The notes under the pieces were generated by a model. That model saw nothing but the letters and a program-made list of their open reading frames with translations. It searched no databases and was not told where the DNA came from. Positions 9,174 to 16,837 of a stretch of DNA of 64,000 bases are shown piece after piece; within the stretch, counting starts at the first letter, position 1, and the number at the start of each line of letters is the position of its first letter. The stretch is from Novosphingobium aureum (GTDB taxonomy: Bacteria; Pseudomonadota; Alphaproteobacteria; Sphingomonadales; Sphingomonadaceae). The stretch covers positions 260,680-324,679 of the forward strand of contig NZ_JADZGI010000003.1 of the NCBI RefSeq assembly GCF_015865035.1. The letters run 5' to 3'. The position numbers were made by a program, and so were the translations under genes.

Positions 9174-9190
9174 TTTTTACACTGTAAAAA
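9174..9190. promoter_or_regulatory. Perfect 17-bp palindrome, candidate TetR operator
   Basis: TTTTTACA-C-TGTAAAAA: 8-bp perfect arms around a central C. It lies between the divergent TetR gene and the GH79-like gene, where a repressor could control both. The length and symmetry fit a TetR dimer site. Assignment to this TetR is inference from position. Confidence 0.6.
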
Positions 9191-9317
9191 TTTTCGCTTG
9201 CCTGATCGCTCCGACTGGCTCTAGGCCATGGCCATGAAAGCGCAGCCTCACCGCCCGACCTCGTTCGTCCGCCCTCGCCGCATTTGCGCTGCGCCCGACA
9301 TGGACCGCTGCAGTGCA

Positions 9318-10895
9318 ATGGCGTCACCCTTGCCGGGGCGCCTCCTGCCGCTCTTGGTCGGTGCCCTGCTGAGCGGCTGCGCCGGGCAGCACGTACCGGG
9401 AAGCCCTGCGGACGGCGCGGCTCCGGCGCGCAAGGCGACCGAGGCGACGCTGCGCGCGGGCAGCCTGCCCCTCGTCGGCCGCGTCAGCGAGCGGTTCCTC
9501 TCCTACAACGTGGAAATGGTCGAGCTGACCGGAGGGCGGTTCTGGAAGCCCTATCGCAACGGCATTGCCGACAAGGCGGACCAGTACGAATACCGCCCTC
9601 CGATCGACCTCGCCAATCCGCGCCTGCGCAAGCTGGCCGGAGCACTCGCTCCGGTCTATGTGCGCTACAGCGGAACCTGGGCCAACGCGACGGTCTACGC
9701 CGACGTCGAACACCATGACGGTCCCGCGCCCGAAGGCTTCGATGCGGTGCTGACCCGGGCGCAGTGGCGCGGCGCAATCGACTTCGCCAAGGCGGTTGAT
9801 GCCCGCATCGTCACCTCGATGGCGACTAGTGCGGGCACGCGCGATGCCGATGGCGCGTGGCAGCCCGACCATGCCGCAAGCTTCCTCGCCGCGACAAAGG
9901 CGCTGGGCGGCACGATCTGGGCGAGCGAGTTCGCCAACGAACCCAATCTCGTCGGCGGCACCCAGCCCCCCGAAGGCTACAGCGCCGCCGATTACCGGCG
10001 CGACTATGCACGGTTTCACACATGGCTCGCGGCAAGTTCGCCCGAGACGCAGGTCATGGCACCGGGCGCCTTCGAATTTGGCGCGGGACGCGCGCTGCCC
10101 GCCTTCATCAAGCAGCTGCCCACCGAGCAACTGGTTCCGGATGACGCGACGCGTCCCGATATCGTCTCGTTCCACTTCTATGGCGAGATCTCGCAGCGCT
10201 GCGCGGGCACGCGGCCCGATCCGCAAGCCGCACAATGGCTGGACATGCTGGACGGCGCGATCGCCAATACCATGCGCCTGCGCGCTCGGGTCGCACCCGA
10301 GGCACCTGTGTGGCTGAGCGAGACCGCCGAAACCGCTTGCGGCGGCAACCCGCAGGCCGCCGGGTTCGCCGACAGCTTCCGCTTCGTTGACCAGCTTGCG
10401 AATGCCGCCCGACAAGGTGTCGAGGTCTCGATGCACAATACGCTGGCGGCAAGCGATTATGCCCTGCTCGACGAACACAGCTTCGCGCCTCGCCCCAATT
10501 ACTGGGCCGCCTTGCTGTGGCGCAAGACCATGGGAACAGGCGTTCTCGACGCGCGGTCGTTCGCTCCGGACCCGAATCTGCGCCTCTACGCCCATTGCCA
10601 GCGCGCAGTCGCGGGCGGGGTCACGCTGCTCGCAGTCAATCTCGGGCGCGAAACCGCTGGTTCGATCTCACTGGCAGGACAAGGTCAGGTGCAGGCCTAT
10701 ACCCTGAGCGCGGTTCCCGGCGATGCGCAGCGCGTCGCGCTCGGCGGTAAGCCGCTCGCGCTCGCGGCCGGTGACGCGCTGCCCGCGCTCGAGGGCGAGG
10801 CCCATACCGGCGCGGTCCCCCTGCCGGCATCGAGCATCACCTTCATCACGATACCGGGTGCGGCCAACCCCGCCTGCTCCGGCACGGCGCAGTAA
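9318..10895 (+). CDS. GH79-like glycosyl hydrolase, predicted lipoprotein
   Basis: From the ATG at 9318 the 525-residue product begins with a compact signal, RLLPLLVGALLSGC, in which Cys21 is an ideal lipobox cysteine. This decides the start over upstream ATGs at 9228 and 9300. The mature part resembles the heparanase/beta-glucuronidase family (GH79, clan A). EFANEPNL carries the Asn-Glu acid/base pair, and WLSETAETACGG fits the nucleophile Glu. The expected role is hydrolysis of glucuronides or related glycosides at the cell envelope. It is isolated from the metabolic genes, and its promoter region is shared with a TetR gene. Family level is moderately sure; substrate is unknown. Confidence 0.72.
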   Translation: MASPLPGRLLPLLVGALLSGCAGQHVPGSPADGAAPARKATEATLRAGSLPLVGRVSERFLSYNVEMVELTGGRFWKPYRNGIADKADQYEYRPPIDLANPRLRKLAGALAPVYVRYSGTWANATVYADVEHHDGPAPEGFDAVLTRAQWRGAIDFAKAVDARIVTSMATSAGTRDADGAWQPDHAASFLAATKALGGTIWASEFANEPNLVGGTQPPEGYSAADYRRDYARFHTWLAASSPETQVMAPGAFEFGAGRALPAFIKQLPTEQLVPDDATRPDIVSFHFYGEISQRCAGTRPDPQAAQWLDMLDGAIANTMRLRARVAPEAPVWLSETAETACGGNPQAAGFADSFRFVDQLANAARQGVEVSMHNTLAASDYALLDEHSFAPRPNYWAALLWRKTMGTGVLDARSFAPDPNLRLYAHCQRAVAGGVTLLAVNLGRETAGSISLAGQGQVQAYTLSAVPGDAQRVALGGKPLALAAGDALPALEGEAHTGAVPLPASSITFITIPGAANPACSGTAQ

Positions 10896-10954
10896 TGCCC
10901 GCTGCCACCTTGCGCGCCTCTGGCTGGCAAGGCTGAGCATAAGGGGCCGGCCAT

Positions 10955-10984
10955 AAAAAAGGGCTGCCGTTGGTACGGCAGCCC
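10955..10984 (-). terminator. Intrinsic terminator of the small secreted-protein gene
   Basis: On the minus strand GGGCTGCCGT-ACCA-ACGGCAGCCC forms a perfect 10-bp stem with a 4-nt loop, followed by six T. It lies about 63 bp past the stop codon at 11048. Confidence 0.9.
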
Positions 10985-11047
10985 AATTCCGCTTGCGCGG
11001 TCATTCGGACCCGGGTGCGAAGCAAGGTCCGGGAGATGGCTGAGGCC

Positions 11048-11395
11048 TCAGCCCTTGGTCGAGACGACTTCGGCGCGGCTGAGCGTGGTCGTCAGCTTGC
11101 CGTCTTCCTCGATCAGGCTGGAAGCGGGCACGAGGTGGCTCTTGCCGTTGATCACGACCTGCGCGTCGCCGTTGTCGCGGACGCGGAACACCTGGCCGAT
11201 GCGCTTGCCGTCGCTGTAGATCATCGAGCCCTTCTTGGCCTGCGCGGGCGTCTTTGCCTGTGCGACCGAGGCGATGTTGGCGGTAGCGTTGGCCGAACCG
11301 TCGGGATTGGCGAGGACCACCTGCGGCGTGGCGAGCGAAAGCACGCCGAGCGCGGTGACGGAAGCGAGCGAAGCGAACTTGAGCTTGGTCTTCAT
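11048..11395 (-). CDS. Small exported protein, PRC-barrel-like, function unknown
   Basis: A 115-residue protein starting MKTKLKFASLASVTALG, with a classical signal peptide ending near PQVVLANPDG. The mature part has a low-complexity linker rich in Ala, Asn and Lys, then a small beta-rich module (YSDGKRIGQVFRVRDNGDAQVVI) reminiscent of PRC-barrel domains. AGAAAGAGACC precedes the ATG at 11395. It is a single-gene unit with its own terminator and an AT-rich upstream region containing the palindrome AAGCTAGCTT (11515-11524). It is probably periplasmic. I do not recognise a specific function. Confidence 0.75.
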   Translation of the reverse strand: MKTKLKFASLASVTALGVLSLATPQVVLANPDGSANATANIASVAQAKTPAQAKKGSMIYSDGKRIGQVFRVRDNGDAQVVINGKSHLVPASSLIEEDGKLTTTLSRAEVVSTKG

Positions 11396-11565
11396 GATCG
11401 GTCTCTTTCTGTTTCGGAGCACGCGGTGCCCTTGCGGCTGCGTGGTCCGGGAATCGGTTGGGAGGTCATTTCCTCAATTGCTAACCTTGTTTAGTATTTC
11501 CCGATAGAATTGTAAAGCTAGCTTAGTAAATTTTTTTGCAAGTGCGAATGCGATAAACGCAACGA

Positions 11566-11604
11566 GGCCCACCACTCGCTGCCGCCGCAGCCCGGTGGTG
11601 GGCC
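11566..11604 (-). repeat. 10-bp inverted repeat, possible terminator of the SDR gene
   Basis: GGCCCACCAC (11566-11575) pairs perfectly with GTGGTGGGCC (11595-11604) around a 19-nt loop. It lies about 45 bp downstream of the SDR stop codon on the minus strand. No immediate T-run follows, so termination is only likely, not proven. Confidence 0.55.
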
Positions 11605-11649
11605 CAAGATCGCTTTTGTTACAGAGGCTTGTACCGCCCTGCGGCACTG

Positions 11650-12444
11650 TCAGCGCGGCGGCATCCGGATCGCGCCGTCAATGCGAAATTTCTGCGCATT
11701 GAGGTAGCTGTTGGCGGCAATCTCGAGCACGAGGCTCGCAAATTCGTCGGGTCGGCCGAGCCGCTTGGGGAACGGCACCGAGGCGTTGAGCGCATCCCAC
11801 ATCTTCTCGTTGAACTCCTTGAAGCGCAGCATCGGCGGTGTGGCGAAGATGCCGGGCATCACCGAGTTGACGCGAATGCCAAGGTCCATCAGGTCGCGCG
11901 CCATCGGCAGGACCAGCCCGTTGACCCCGGCCTTGAGCGAGCCATAGGCGACCTGACCGATCTGCCCGTCCTCGGCTGCGGCGCTGGAGGTGAGGATGAT
12001 CGAGCCGCGCTCGCCATCGGCGTTGACCGGCTCGCTGCCTGCCATGCCCAGCGCCGCGATCGAGGCGACGCGGTAGCTGGCAACGAGGATGCCCTGCGCG
12101 GAGAAGGCGTAGTCCTCGCTGCTCATGCGCTTGAAGGCGCCGGTTTCCTTGTCGCGACTGATCGTCTTGCCGCCTTTGGAAGCCATCGCGCAATGGACCA
12201 GCACGCGCTCCTGCCCGTGTGCAGCGCGCGCGGCGGCAAAGCCATCCTCGACGCTGGCCTCGTCCATGATGTCGACCTTGTGGAAGCTGCCGCCGATGGC
12301 TTGCGCCACGGCATTGCCGGCTTCCTTGTTGAGGTCGAAGATCGCCACCTTGACGCCCTTGCCCGCGAGCGCCTCGGCGCTGGCGCGCCCAAGCCCCGAG
12401 GCGCCACCGGTGACGACCGCGCTGGTCGAACTGTCGAGTTCCAT
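11650..12444 (-). CDS. SDR oxidoreductase, 3-hydroxyacyl-CoA dehydrogenase type II-like
   Basis: A 264-residue classical short-chain dehydrogenase. The NAD(P) motif is TGGASGLG at about residues 10-17. The catalytic Tyr-x3-Lys is YGSLK, after the Ser-rich ILTSSAAAEDGQ. The insert region with the motif PGIFATPPM resembles HSD10-type 3-hydroxyacyl-CoA/hydroxysteroid dehydrogenases. Asp after the second strand (AIFDLNK) suggests NAD+. The ATG at 12444 has GGGAGAAGCAGG upstream. It is divergent from the CaiB gene and may serve beta-oxidation of the same CoA esters; that is inference. Confidence 0.87.
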   Translation of the reverse strand: MELDSSTSAVVTGGASGLGRASAEALAGKGVKVAIFDLNKEAGNAVAQAIGGSFHKVDIMDEASVEDGFAAARAAHGQERVLVHCAMASKGGKTISRDKETGAFKRMSSEDYAFSAQGILVASYRVASIAALGMAGSEPVNADGERGSIILTSSAAAEDGQIGQVAYGSLKAGVNGLVLPMARDLMDLGIRVNSVMPGIFATPPMLRFKEFNEKMWDALNASVPFPKRLGRPDEFASLVLEIAANSYLNAQKFRIDGAIRMPPR

Positions 12445-12657
12445 GGCCTGCTTCTCCCGAATTGCGTGTTCTTGTCCGGCTGCAAGCTCTAGGCACGCCG
12501 CGCGCGAAATCCATTGCCCGGACCGGATATCGCCACGGCGCACCGGGTCACATCGCTATCGTTGGAGCGATGATCGCACCGCGAGAGCCCCGAGAGGGTG
12601 ACGATGGCCGCGCTCGCCACTATCCCTCAAACCAGACAAAAAAGGGGAGACCGGGAT

Positions 12658-13887
12658 ATGGCGAGGGTTATGGAAGGCGTGAGGGTGCTCGAAGTGGCGC
12701 AGTTCACATTCGTGCCTGCCGCCGGTGCGGTCCTTGCCGACTGGGGCGCCGACGTCATCAAGATCGAGCATCCCGTGCGCGGCGATACCCAGCGCGGCTT
12801 TCTCAACATGGGCGGGGTCACGCTCGACCCGCAGCGCCACACCTTGTTCGAACACCCCAACCGCGGCAAGCGCTCGGTCGGCGTCGACTTCACCACGCCC
12901 GAAGGGCAGGAAGTGCTCTACGAACTGGCGAAGCACTGCGACGTGTTCCTGACGAACTACCTGCCCAAGCACCGGCGCAAGTACAATTTCGACGTCGAGC
13001 ACATCCGCCGCGCCAATCCCAACATCATCTACGCGCGCGGCAGTGCCTGGGGCGACAAGGGCCCCGAGCGCGAACTCGGCGGTTTCGACGGCACCGCCTT
13101 CTGGAGCCGCAGCGGCATCGCCGACTGCATGACCCCGCCCGAAATGGACGGCCCGCTCAGCCAGGGCATCCAGGCCTTCGGCGATTCCATCGGTGGCATG
13201 TTCATCGCCGGCGGCATCTCGGCGGCGCTGTTCCACCGCGAACGTACCGGCGAGGCCAAGGAACTCGACGTCTCGCTGCTCTCGACCGCGACATGGGCGG
13301 CGGGCGCCAACATGGCGCAGGCGCTGGAGACCGGGGTCATCACCCGCAATCCCATGCCAAGCTCGGGCGGCAACGCGCGCAATCCCTTCATGGGCAACTT
13401 CCGCACGAGCGACGGGCGCACGATCAACTTGTGCATGGTCAGCCCGACCGGGCTGATCGAGGACACTTTCGCCCATGTCGGTCGTCCCGAGGCCGCGGCG
13501 GACCCGCGCTTCGCCGATCCGCTCAGCCTCATCAAGAATGCCACCGCCGCGAGCGAGATTCTCGTCGAAGCCTTCGCCCAGCACCCCTTCGCCTACTGGC
13601 GCGAGCACCTGCGCACGATGAAGGGCCAGTGGGCGCCGATCCTCAACCTGCTCGAACTGGCCGAGGAAGAGCAGGTCAAGGCCAACGACCACATCATCGA
13701 GGTCGCCGCCGCGGACGGCAGCGACAAGCCGCTCAGGCTCTCGCGCAGCCCGGTCGAATGGGACCACGAGCCGATCGAGACGACGCGTTCACCCCAGCCC
13801 AGCGAACACACCGAACTGGTGCTGATGGAGTTGGGCCTCGAATGGGACCGCATCGAGAAGCTCAAGTCCACCGGCGCCATCGCCTGA
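12658..13887 (+). CDS. CaiB/BaiF family CoA transferase (family III)
   Basis: A 409-residue protein with the canonical start VRVLEVAQFTFVPAAGAVLADWGADVIKIE and the catalytic Asp region QAFGDSIGGMF. Family III transferases move CoA between carboxylic acids through a mixed anhydride on this Asp. The start at 12658 follows GGGGAGACCGGGAT. It is the first gene of a rightward run: CoA transferase, small protein, acyl-CoA ligase, second CoA transferase, amidohydrolase. This implies that a carboxylic acid is activated both by ligation and by CoA exchange. Confidence 0.92.
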   Translation: MARVMEGVRVLEVAQFTFVPAAGAVLADWGADVIKIEHPVRGDTQRGFLNMGGVTLDPQRHTLFEHPNRGKRSVGVDFTTPEGQEVLYELAKHCDVFLTNYLPKHRRKYNFDVEHIRRANPNIIYARGSAWGDKGPERELGGFDGTAFWSRSGIADCMTPPEMDGPLSQGIQAFGDSIGGMFIAGGISAALFHRERTGEAKELDVSLLSTATWAAGANMAQALETGVITRNPMPSSGGNARNPFMGNFRTSDGRTINLCMVSPTGLIEDTFAHVGRPEAAADPRFADPLSLIKNATAASEILVEAFAQHPFAYWREHLRTMKGQWAPILNLLELAEEEQVKANDHIIEVAAADGSDKPLRLSRSPVEWDHEPIETTRSPQPSEHTELVLMELGLEWDRIEKLKSTGAIA

Positions 13888-13924
13888 CCCGCCTATCACC
13901 AGACACCACAGACAGGACACAGCC

Positions 13925-14212
13925 ATGAAACCCGGGACCCGCCTCAAGAGCGCCACCTGCGACACCGAAGTGATGGTCATCCGCGCAGGGGCCGGCACCA
14001 TCGAATGCGGCGGCAAGCCGATGGCCGAGGACAAGCAGGACGGCGGCGAGCCCGATGCGGCGCACGCGCAGGGCACGCTGATCGGCAAGCGCTACGTCGA
14101 CGCCGGCAACAGCTTCGAGCTGCTCTGCGTGAAACCGGGCAAGGGTTCGCTCTCGGTCGACGGCACGCCGCTCTCGACCAAGGATGCCAAGCCGCTTCCG
14201 GCCTCGGACTGA
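13925..14212 (+). CDS. Small conserved-looking protein in the CoA cassette, unknown function
   Basis: A 95-residue soluble protein with no signal peptide or membrane segment. It contains three Cys (SATCDTE, TIECGG, LLCVKPG) spread through short predicted beta strands and a charged Glu/Asp/Lys-rich middle loop. It begins 37 bp after the CoA transferase and ends 20 bp before the ligase, so it is part of the same transcript. The Cys are not in a CxxC pattern, so a zinc or iron-sulfur role is not supported. Possibly an accessory or chaperone-like subunit of one of the CoA enzymes; I do not recognise it. Confidence 0.7.
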   Translation: MKPGTRLKSATCDTEVMVIRAGAGTIECGGKPMAEDKQDGGEPDAAHAQGTLIGKRYVDAGNSFELLCVKPGKGSLSVDGTPLSTKDAKPLPASD

Positions 14213-14232
14213 CACGAAAGGGCCCCCGCGCG

Positions 14233-15735
14233 ATGAACATCGCCCTCTTCCTCGAGATGGCCGCGGGTGCCGCACCCGAGCGCATCGCGCTGGTCTGCGA
14301 CGACGCCGGCGAGACCCGGCGCTTTACGTACGCCGCGCTGTACGAAGCGGCGCGCGGGGCGGCCACGCTGATCCGCGAAAGCGGCGCCGAATATGTCGCG
14401 CTGCTCGACGAATCGAGCGAGGCCGCAGTTCTCGCGCTGTTCGGCGCGGCGCTCGCAGGCGTGCCCTATGTCCCGCTCAACTATCGCCTTGCCGACGCCG
14501 ACCTCGCCGGGCTGCTCGCGCGCATCACGCCCTGCCTGCTGGTGGGCGACGTCGACCGTGTGCGAAGGCTCCACGACAATGGCGCCAACACCCTTTTCCA
14601 GCGGGCGGACTTCGTGCGCGCAGCGCAGGCCGCCACGCCGATCGAGGAAGCCGACGCCGGGCTCGGCGTCGCGGTCCAGCTGTTCACCAGCGGCACTACC
14701 GGCGCACCCAAGGCCGCGATCCTGCGCCACGCGAACCTTGCCAGCTACGTCATCGGCACGGTCGAGTTCGGCTCGGCGGACGAGGGCATGGGCCGGCTCG
14801 TCACCGTGCCGCCCTACCACATCGCCGGTATCGCCGCGCTGCTCACCTCGATCTACGCGCAGTGCCGGATCGTGCTTCTGCCCGCCTTCACGCCCGAAAA
14901 GTGGCTCGACCTCGTCGCGCGCGAGAAGGTCACCAATGCCTTCGTGGTGCCGACCATGCTCGCCCGCGTGGTCGAGGCGATCCGCGGCGGTCACGAGGCC
15001 GACCTCTCCTCGCTCACCGCATTGTCCTATGGCGGAGGCAAGATGCCGATCGAGCTGATCGGCGAGGCGCTCGACCTGTTCGAGCAGACCGCCTTCACCA
15101 ATGCCTATGGCCTCACCGAGACCAGCTCGACCATCGCCCTGCTCGGCCCCGAGGACCACCGCGCGGCAAAGGCCTCGTCCGATCCGAAGGTGCGCGCACG
15201 CCTCGCCTCGGTCGGGCGCCCGCTGCCCACGATCGAGCTGGAAATCCGCGACGATGAAGGCCATGTTCTGGGGCCCAACGAGGCAGGAGAGATCTTCGTG
15301 CGCGGCGAACAGGTATCGGGCGAATACAAGGAGCGCTCGGCGCTGACCGCCGATGGCTGGTTCCCCACGCGCGACGCCGGCTATCTCGACGACGAGGGCT
15401 ACCTGTTCCTCTCGGGCCGCGCCGACGACGTCATCGTGCGCGGCGGCGAAAACATCTCGCCCGGCGAGATCGAGGACGTCCTGCTAGCCCACCCGGCGAT
15501 CGCCGACGCCTGCGCCACCGGCATTCCCAGCCTCGAATGGGGCGAGGCGGTGGGCATCGCGGTGGTCCCCGCCGATGGCCACGAATGCCCCGCGCACGAG
15601 GAACTGTGCCGTCTGGTGCGCGAGCGCCTGCGCTCGAGCCGCGTGCCCGAAAGCTCGCTGGTGGTCGAGACCCTGCCCTACAACGAGATGGGCAAGCTGC
15701 TGCGCCGCGAGGTCAAGACCTGGTTCGCGCGGTGA
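14233..15735 (+). CDS. Acyl-CoA synthetase (AMP-dependent ligase)
   Basis: A 500-residue ANL-superfamily enzyme. The P-loop is LFTSGTTGAPKA. NAYGLTETSS is the A5 motif, and GWFPTRDAGYLDDEG plus GRADDVIVRGGENISPGEIE are the A7/A8 hinge region. The catalytic Lys near the end is in NEMGKLLRREV. It converts a carboxylate to acyl-AMP and then acyl-CoA. It lies 20 bp after the small protein and 7 bp before the next CoA transferase. The sequence resembles ligases for cyclic or aromatic acids more than long-chain fatty-acid enzymes, but this is a weak judgement. Confidence 0.9.
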   Translation: MNIALFLEMAAGAAPERIALVCDDAGETRRFTYAALYEAARGAATLIRESGAEYVALLDESSEAAVLALFGAALAGVPYVPLNYRLADADLAGLLARITPCLLVGDVDRVRRLHDNGANTLFQRADFVRAAQAATPIEEADAGLGVAVQLFTSGTTGAPKAAILRHANLASYVIGTVEFGSADEGMGRLVTVPPYHIAGIAALLTSIYAQCRIVLLPAFTPEKWLDLVAREKVTNAFVVPTMLARVVEAIRGGHEADLSSLTALSYGGGKMPIELIGEALDLFEQTAFTNAYGLTETSSTIALLGPEDHRAAKASSDPKVRARLASVGRPLPTIELEIRDDEGHVLGPNEAGEIFVRGEQVSGEYKERSALTADGWFPTRDAGYLDDEGYLFLSGRADDVIVRGGENISPGEIEDVLLAHPAIADACATGIPSLEWGEAVGIAVVPADGHECPAHEELCRLVRERLRSSRVPESSLVVETLPYNEMGKLLRREVKTWFAR

Positions 15736-15742
15736 ACACGCC

Positions 15743-16837
15743 GTGCCGCGCAGCCCCTTGCTGACCAGCGCGATCCCGCTCACCGGCTGGGCCCAGGACC
15801 GGCTCGACCGGCTTGCAGGTCTGGTCCCATCGGCTGCGCTGCCCGAGGCCGGGGCGCTGCTTGGCGAGCGCGCCGCGAGCCAGGGCTTCAGCGTGCCCGC
15901 ACGAATCTCGTGCCATGGCGGTTGCCGGTTCTACCGCGCACGCGACGGATGGGTGGCGCTCAACCTCGCGCGCCGTGCCGACCGCGACCTTCTGCCGGCG
16001 CTGTTCTCCAGCGATAGCGTCATCGATCTCGACGCCGCCTTTGCCGCAATCGCGCAGGATGAGGCCGTCGCGCGCGGCAGGTTGCTGGGCATGGCCATCG
16101 CGGGCCTGTCCGAAAGCCCCGTCTCGCCCGCGCTGGCCGTCACCGCGCGCGGCCCCGTGCGCGGCGCGCCAGCCCGACGCCCGCGCGTGCTCGACCTCAC
16201 CGCGCTGTGGGCAGGCCCGCTCGCTGGCCGACTGCTGCACCTTTGCGGGGCGCATGTCACCCGCGTCGTCAGTGCGGGACGCGAAGACCCGCTCGAAGAC
16301 AGCGACCCGGTGCACTTCGCGAGTCTCGCCGCGGGCAAGGCATCGTGCCGTCTCGACTTGCGCACCGGCGAGGGGCGCGCGCAGCTGGCCAGCCTGATCG
16401 CGCGAAGCGACATCGTCATCGAGGCCGCCCGCCCGCGCGCCCTGCGCCAGCTCGGCTTCGATGCCGACCAGCTGGTCAGAGAGCATCCCGGGCTCGTCTG
16501 GCTGACCATCACCGGCCACGGCATTGCCGCAGAGGCGGGCAACTGGGTCGGCTTCGGCGACGATACCGCCGTTGCCGGGGGCCTTTCCGCGCGCCTTCTC
16601 GCCGCGACCGGACAAGTCGGCTTCGTGGGCGATGCCATCGCCGACCCGCTGAGCGGGATCTTGGCCGCGCAGACCGCCATGGCCTGTCACCGTCGCGGCG
16701 AGGCTGCCCGCATCGTGCTCTCGATGAGCGCCAGCGTCGCGCTGGCCATAGCCGAGGATCGCACCCTCACCCGCGATCTCGTCGCGTGGGGCAAGCGTGT
16801 CGGCAGGCCCCTCGTTGCCCCTGCGGTACCATGCTGA
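15743..16837 (+). CDS. CoA-transferase family III protein with rearranged domain order
   Basis: A 364-residue protein from a GTG at 15743, 7 bp after the ligase. The CaiB-type Rossmann start (RVLDLTALWAGPLAGRLL) appears only at about residue 150 instead of the N-terminus. Ahead of it lies a segment (CRFYRARDGWVALNLARRAD) that resembles the small-domain element normally near the C-terminus. The active region GDAIADPLSGILAAQ is at the end. So the parts seem circularly permuted relative to the standard enzyme; I recall a similar arrangement in an actinobacterial subfamily. The gene overlaps the amidohydrolase by 7 bp. Activity is probably CoA transfer or racemisation, not proven. Confidence 0.75.
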   Translation: MPRSPLLTSAIPLTGWAQDRLDRLAGLVPSAALPEAGALLGERAASQGFSVPARISCHGGCRFYRARDGWVALNLARRADRDLLPALFSSDSVIDLDAAFAAIAQDEAVARGRLLGMAIAGLSESPVSPALAVTARGPVRGAPARRPRVLDLTALWAGPLAGRLLHLCGAHVTRVVSAGREDPLEDSDPVHFASLAAGKASCRLDLRTGEGRAQLASLIARSDIVIEAARPRALRQLGFDADQLVREHPGLVWLTITGHGIAAEAGNWVGFGDDTAVAGGLSARLLAATGQVGFVGDAIADPLSGILAAQTAMACHRRGEAARIVLSMSASVALAIAEDRTLTRDLVAWGKRVGRPLVAPAVPC

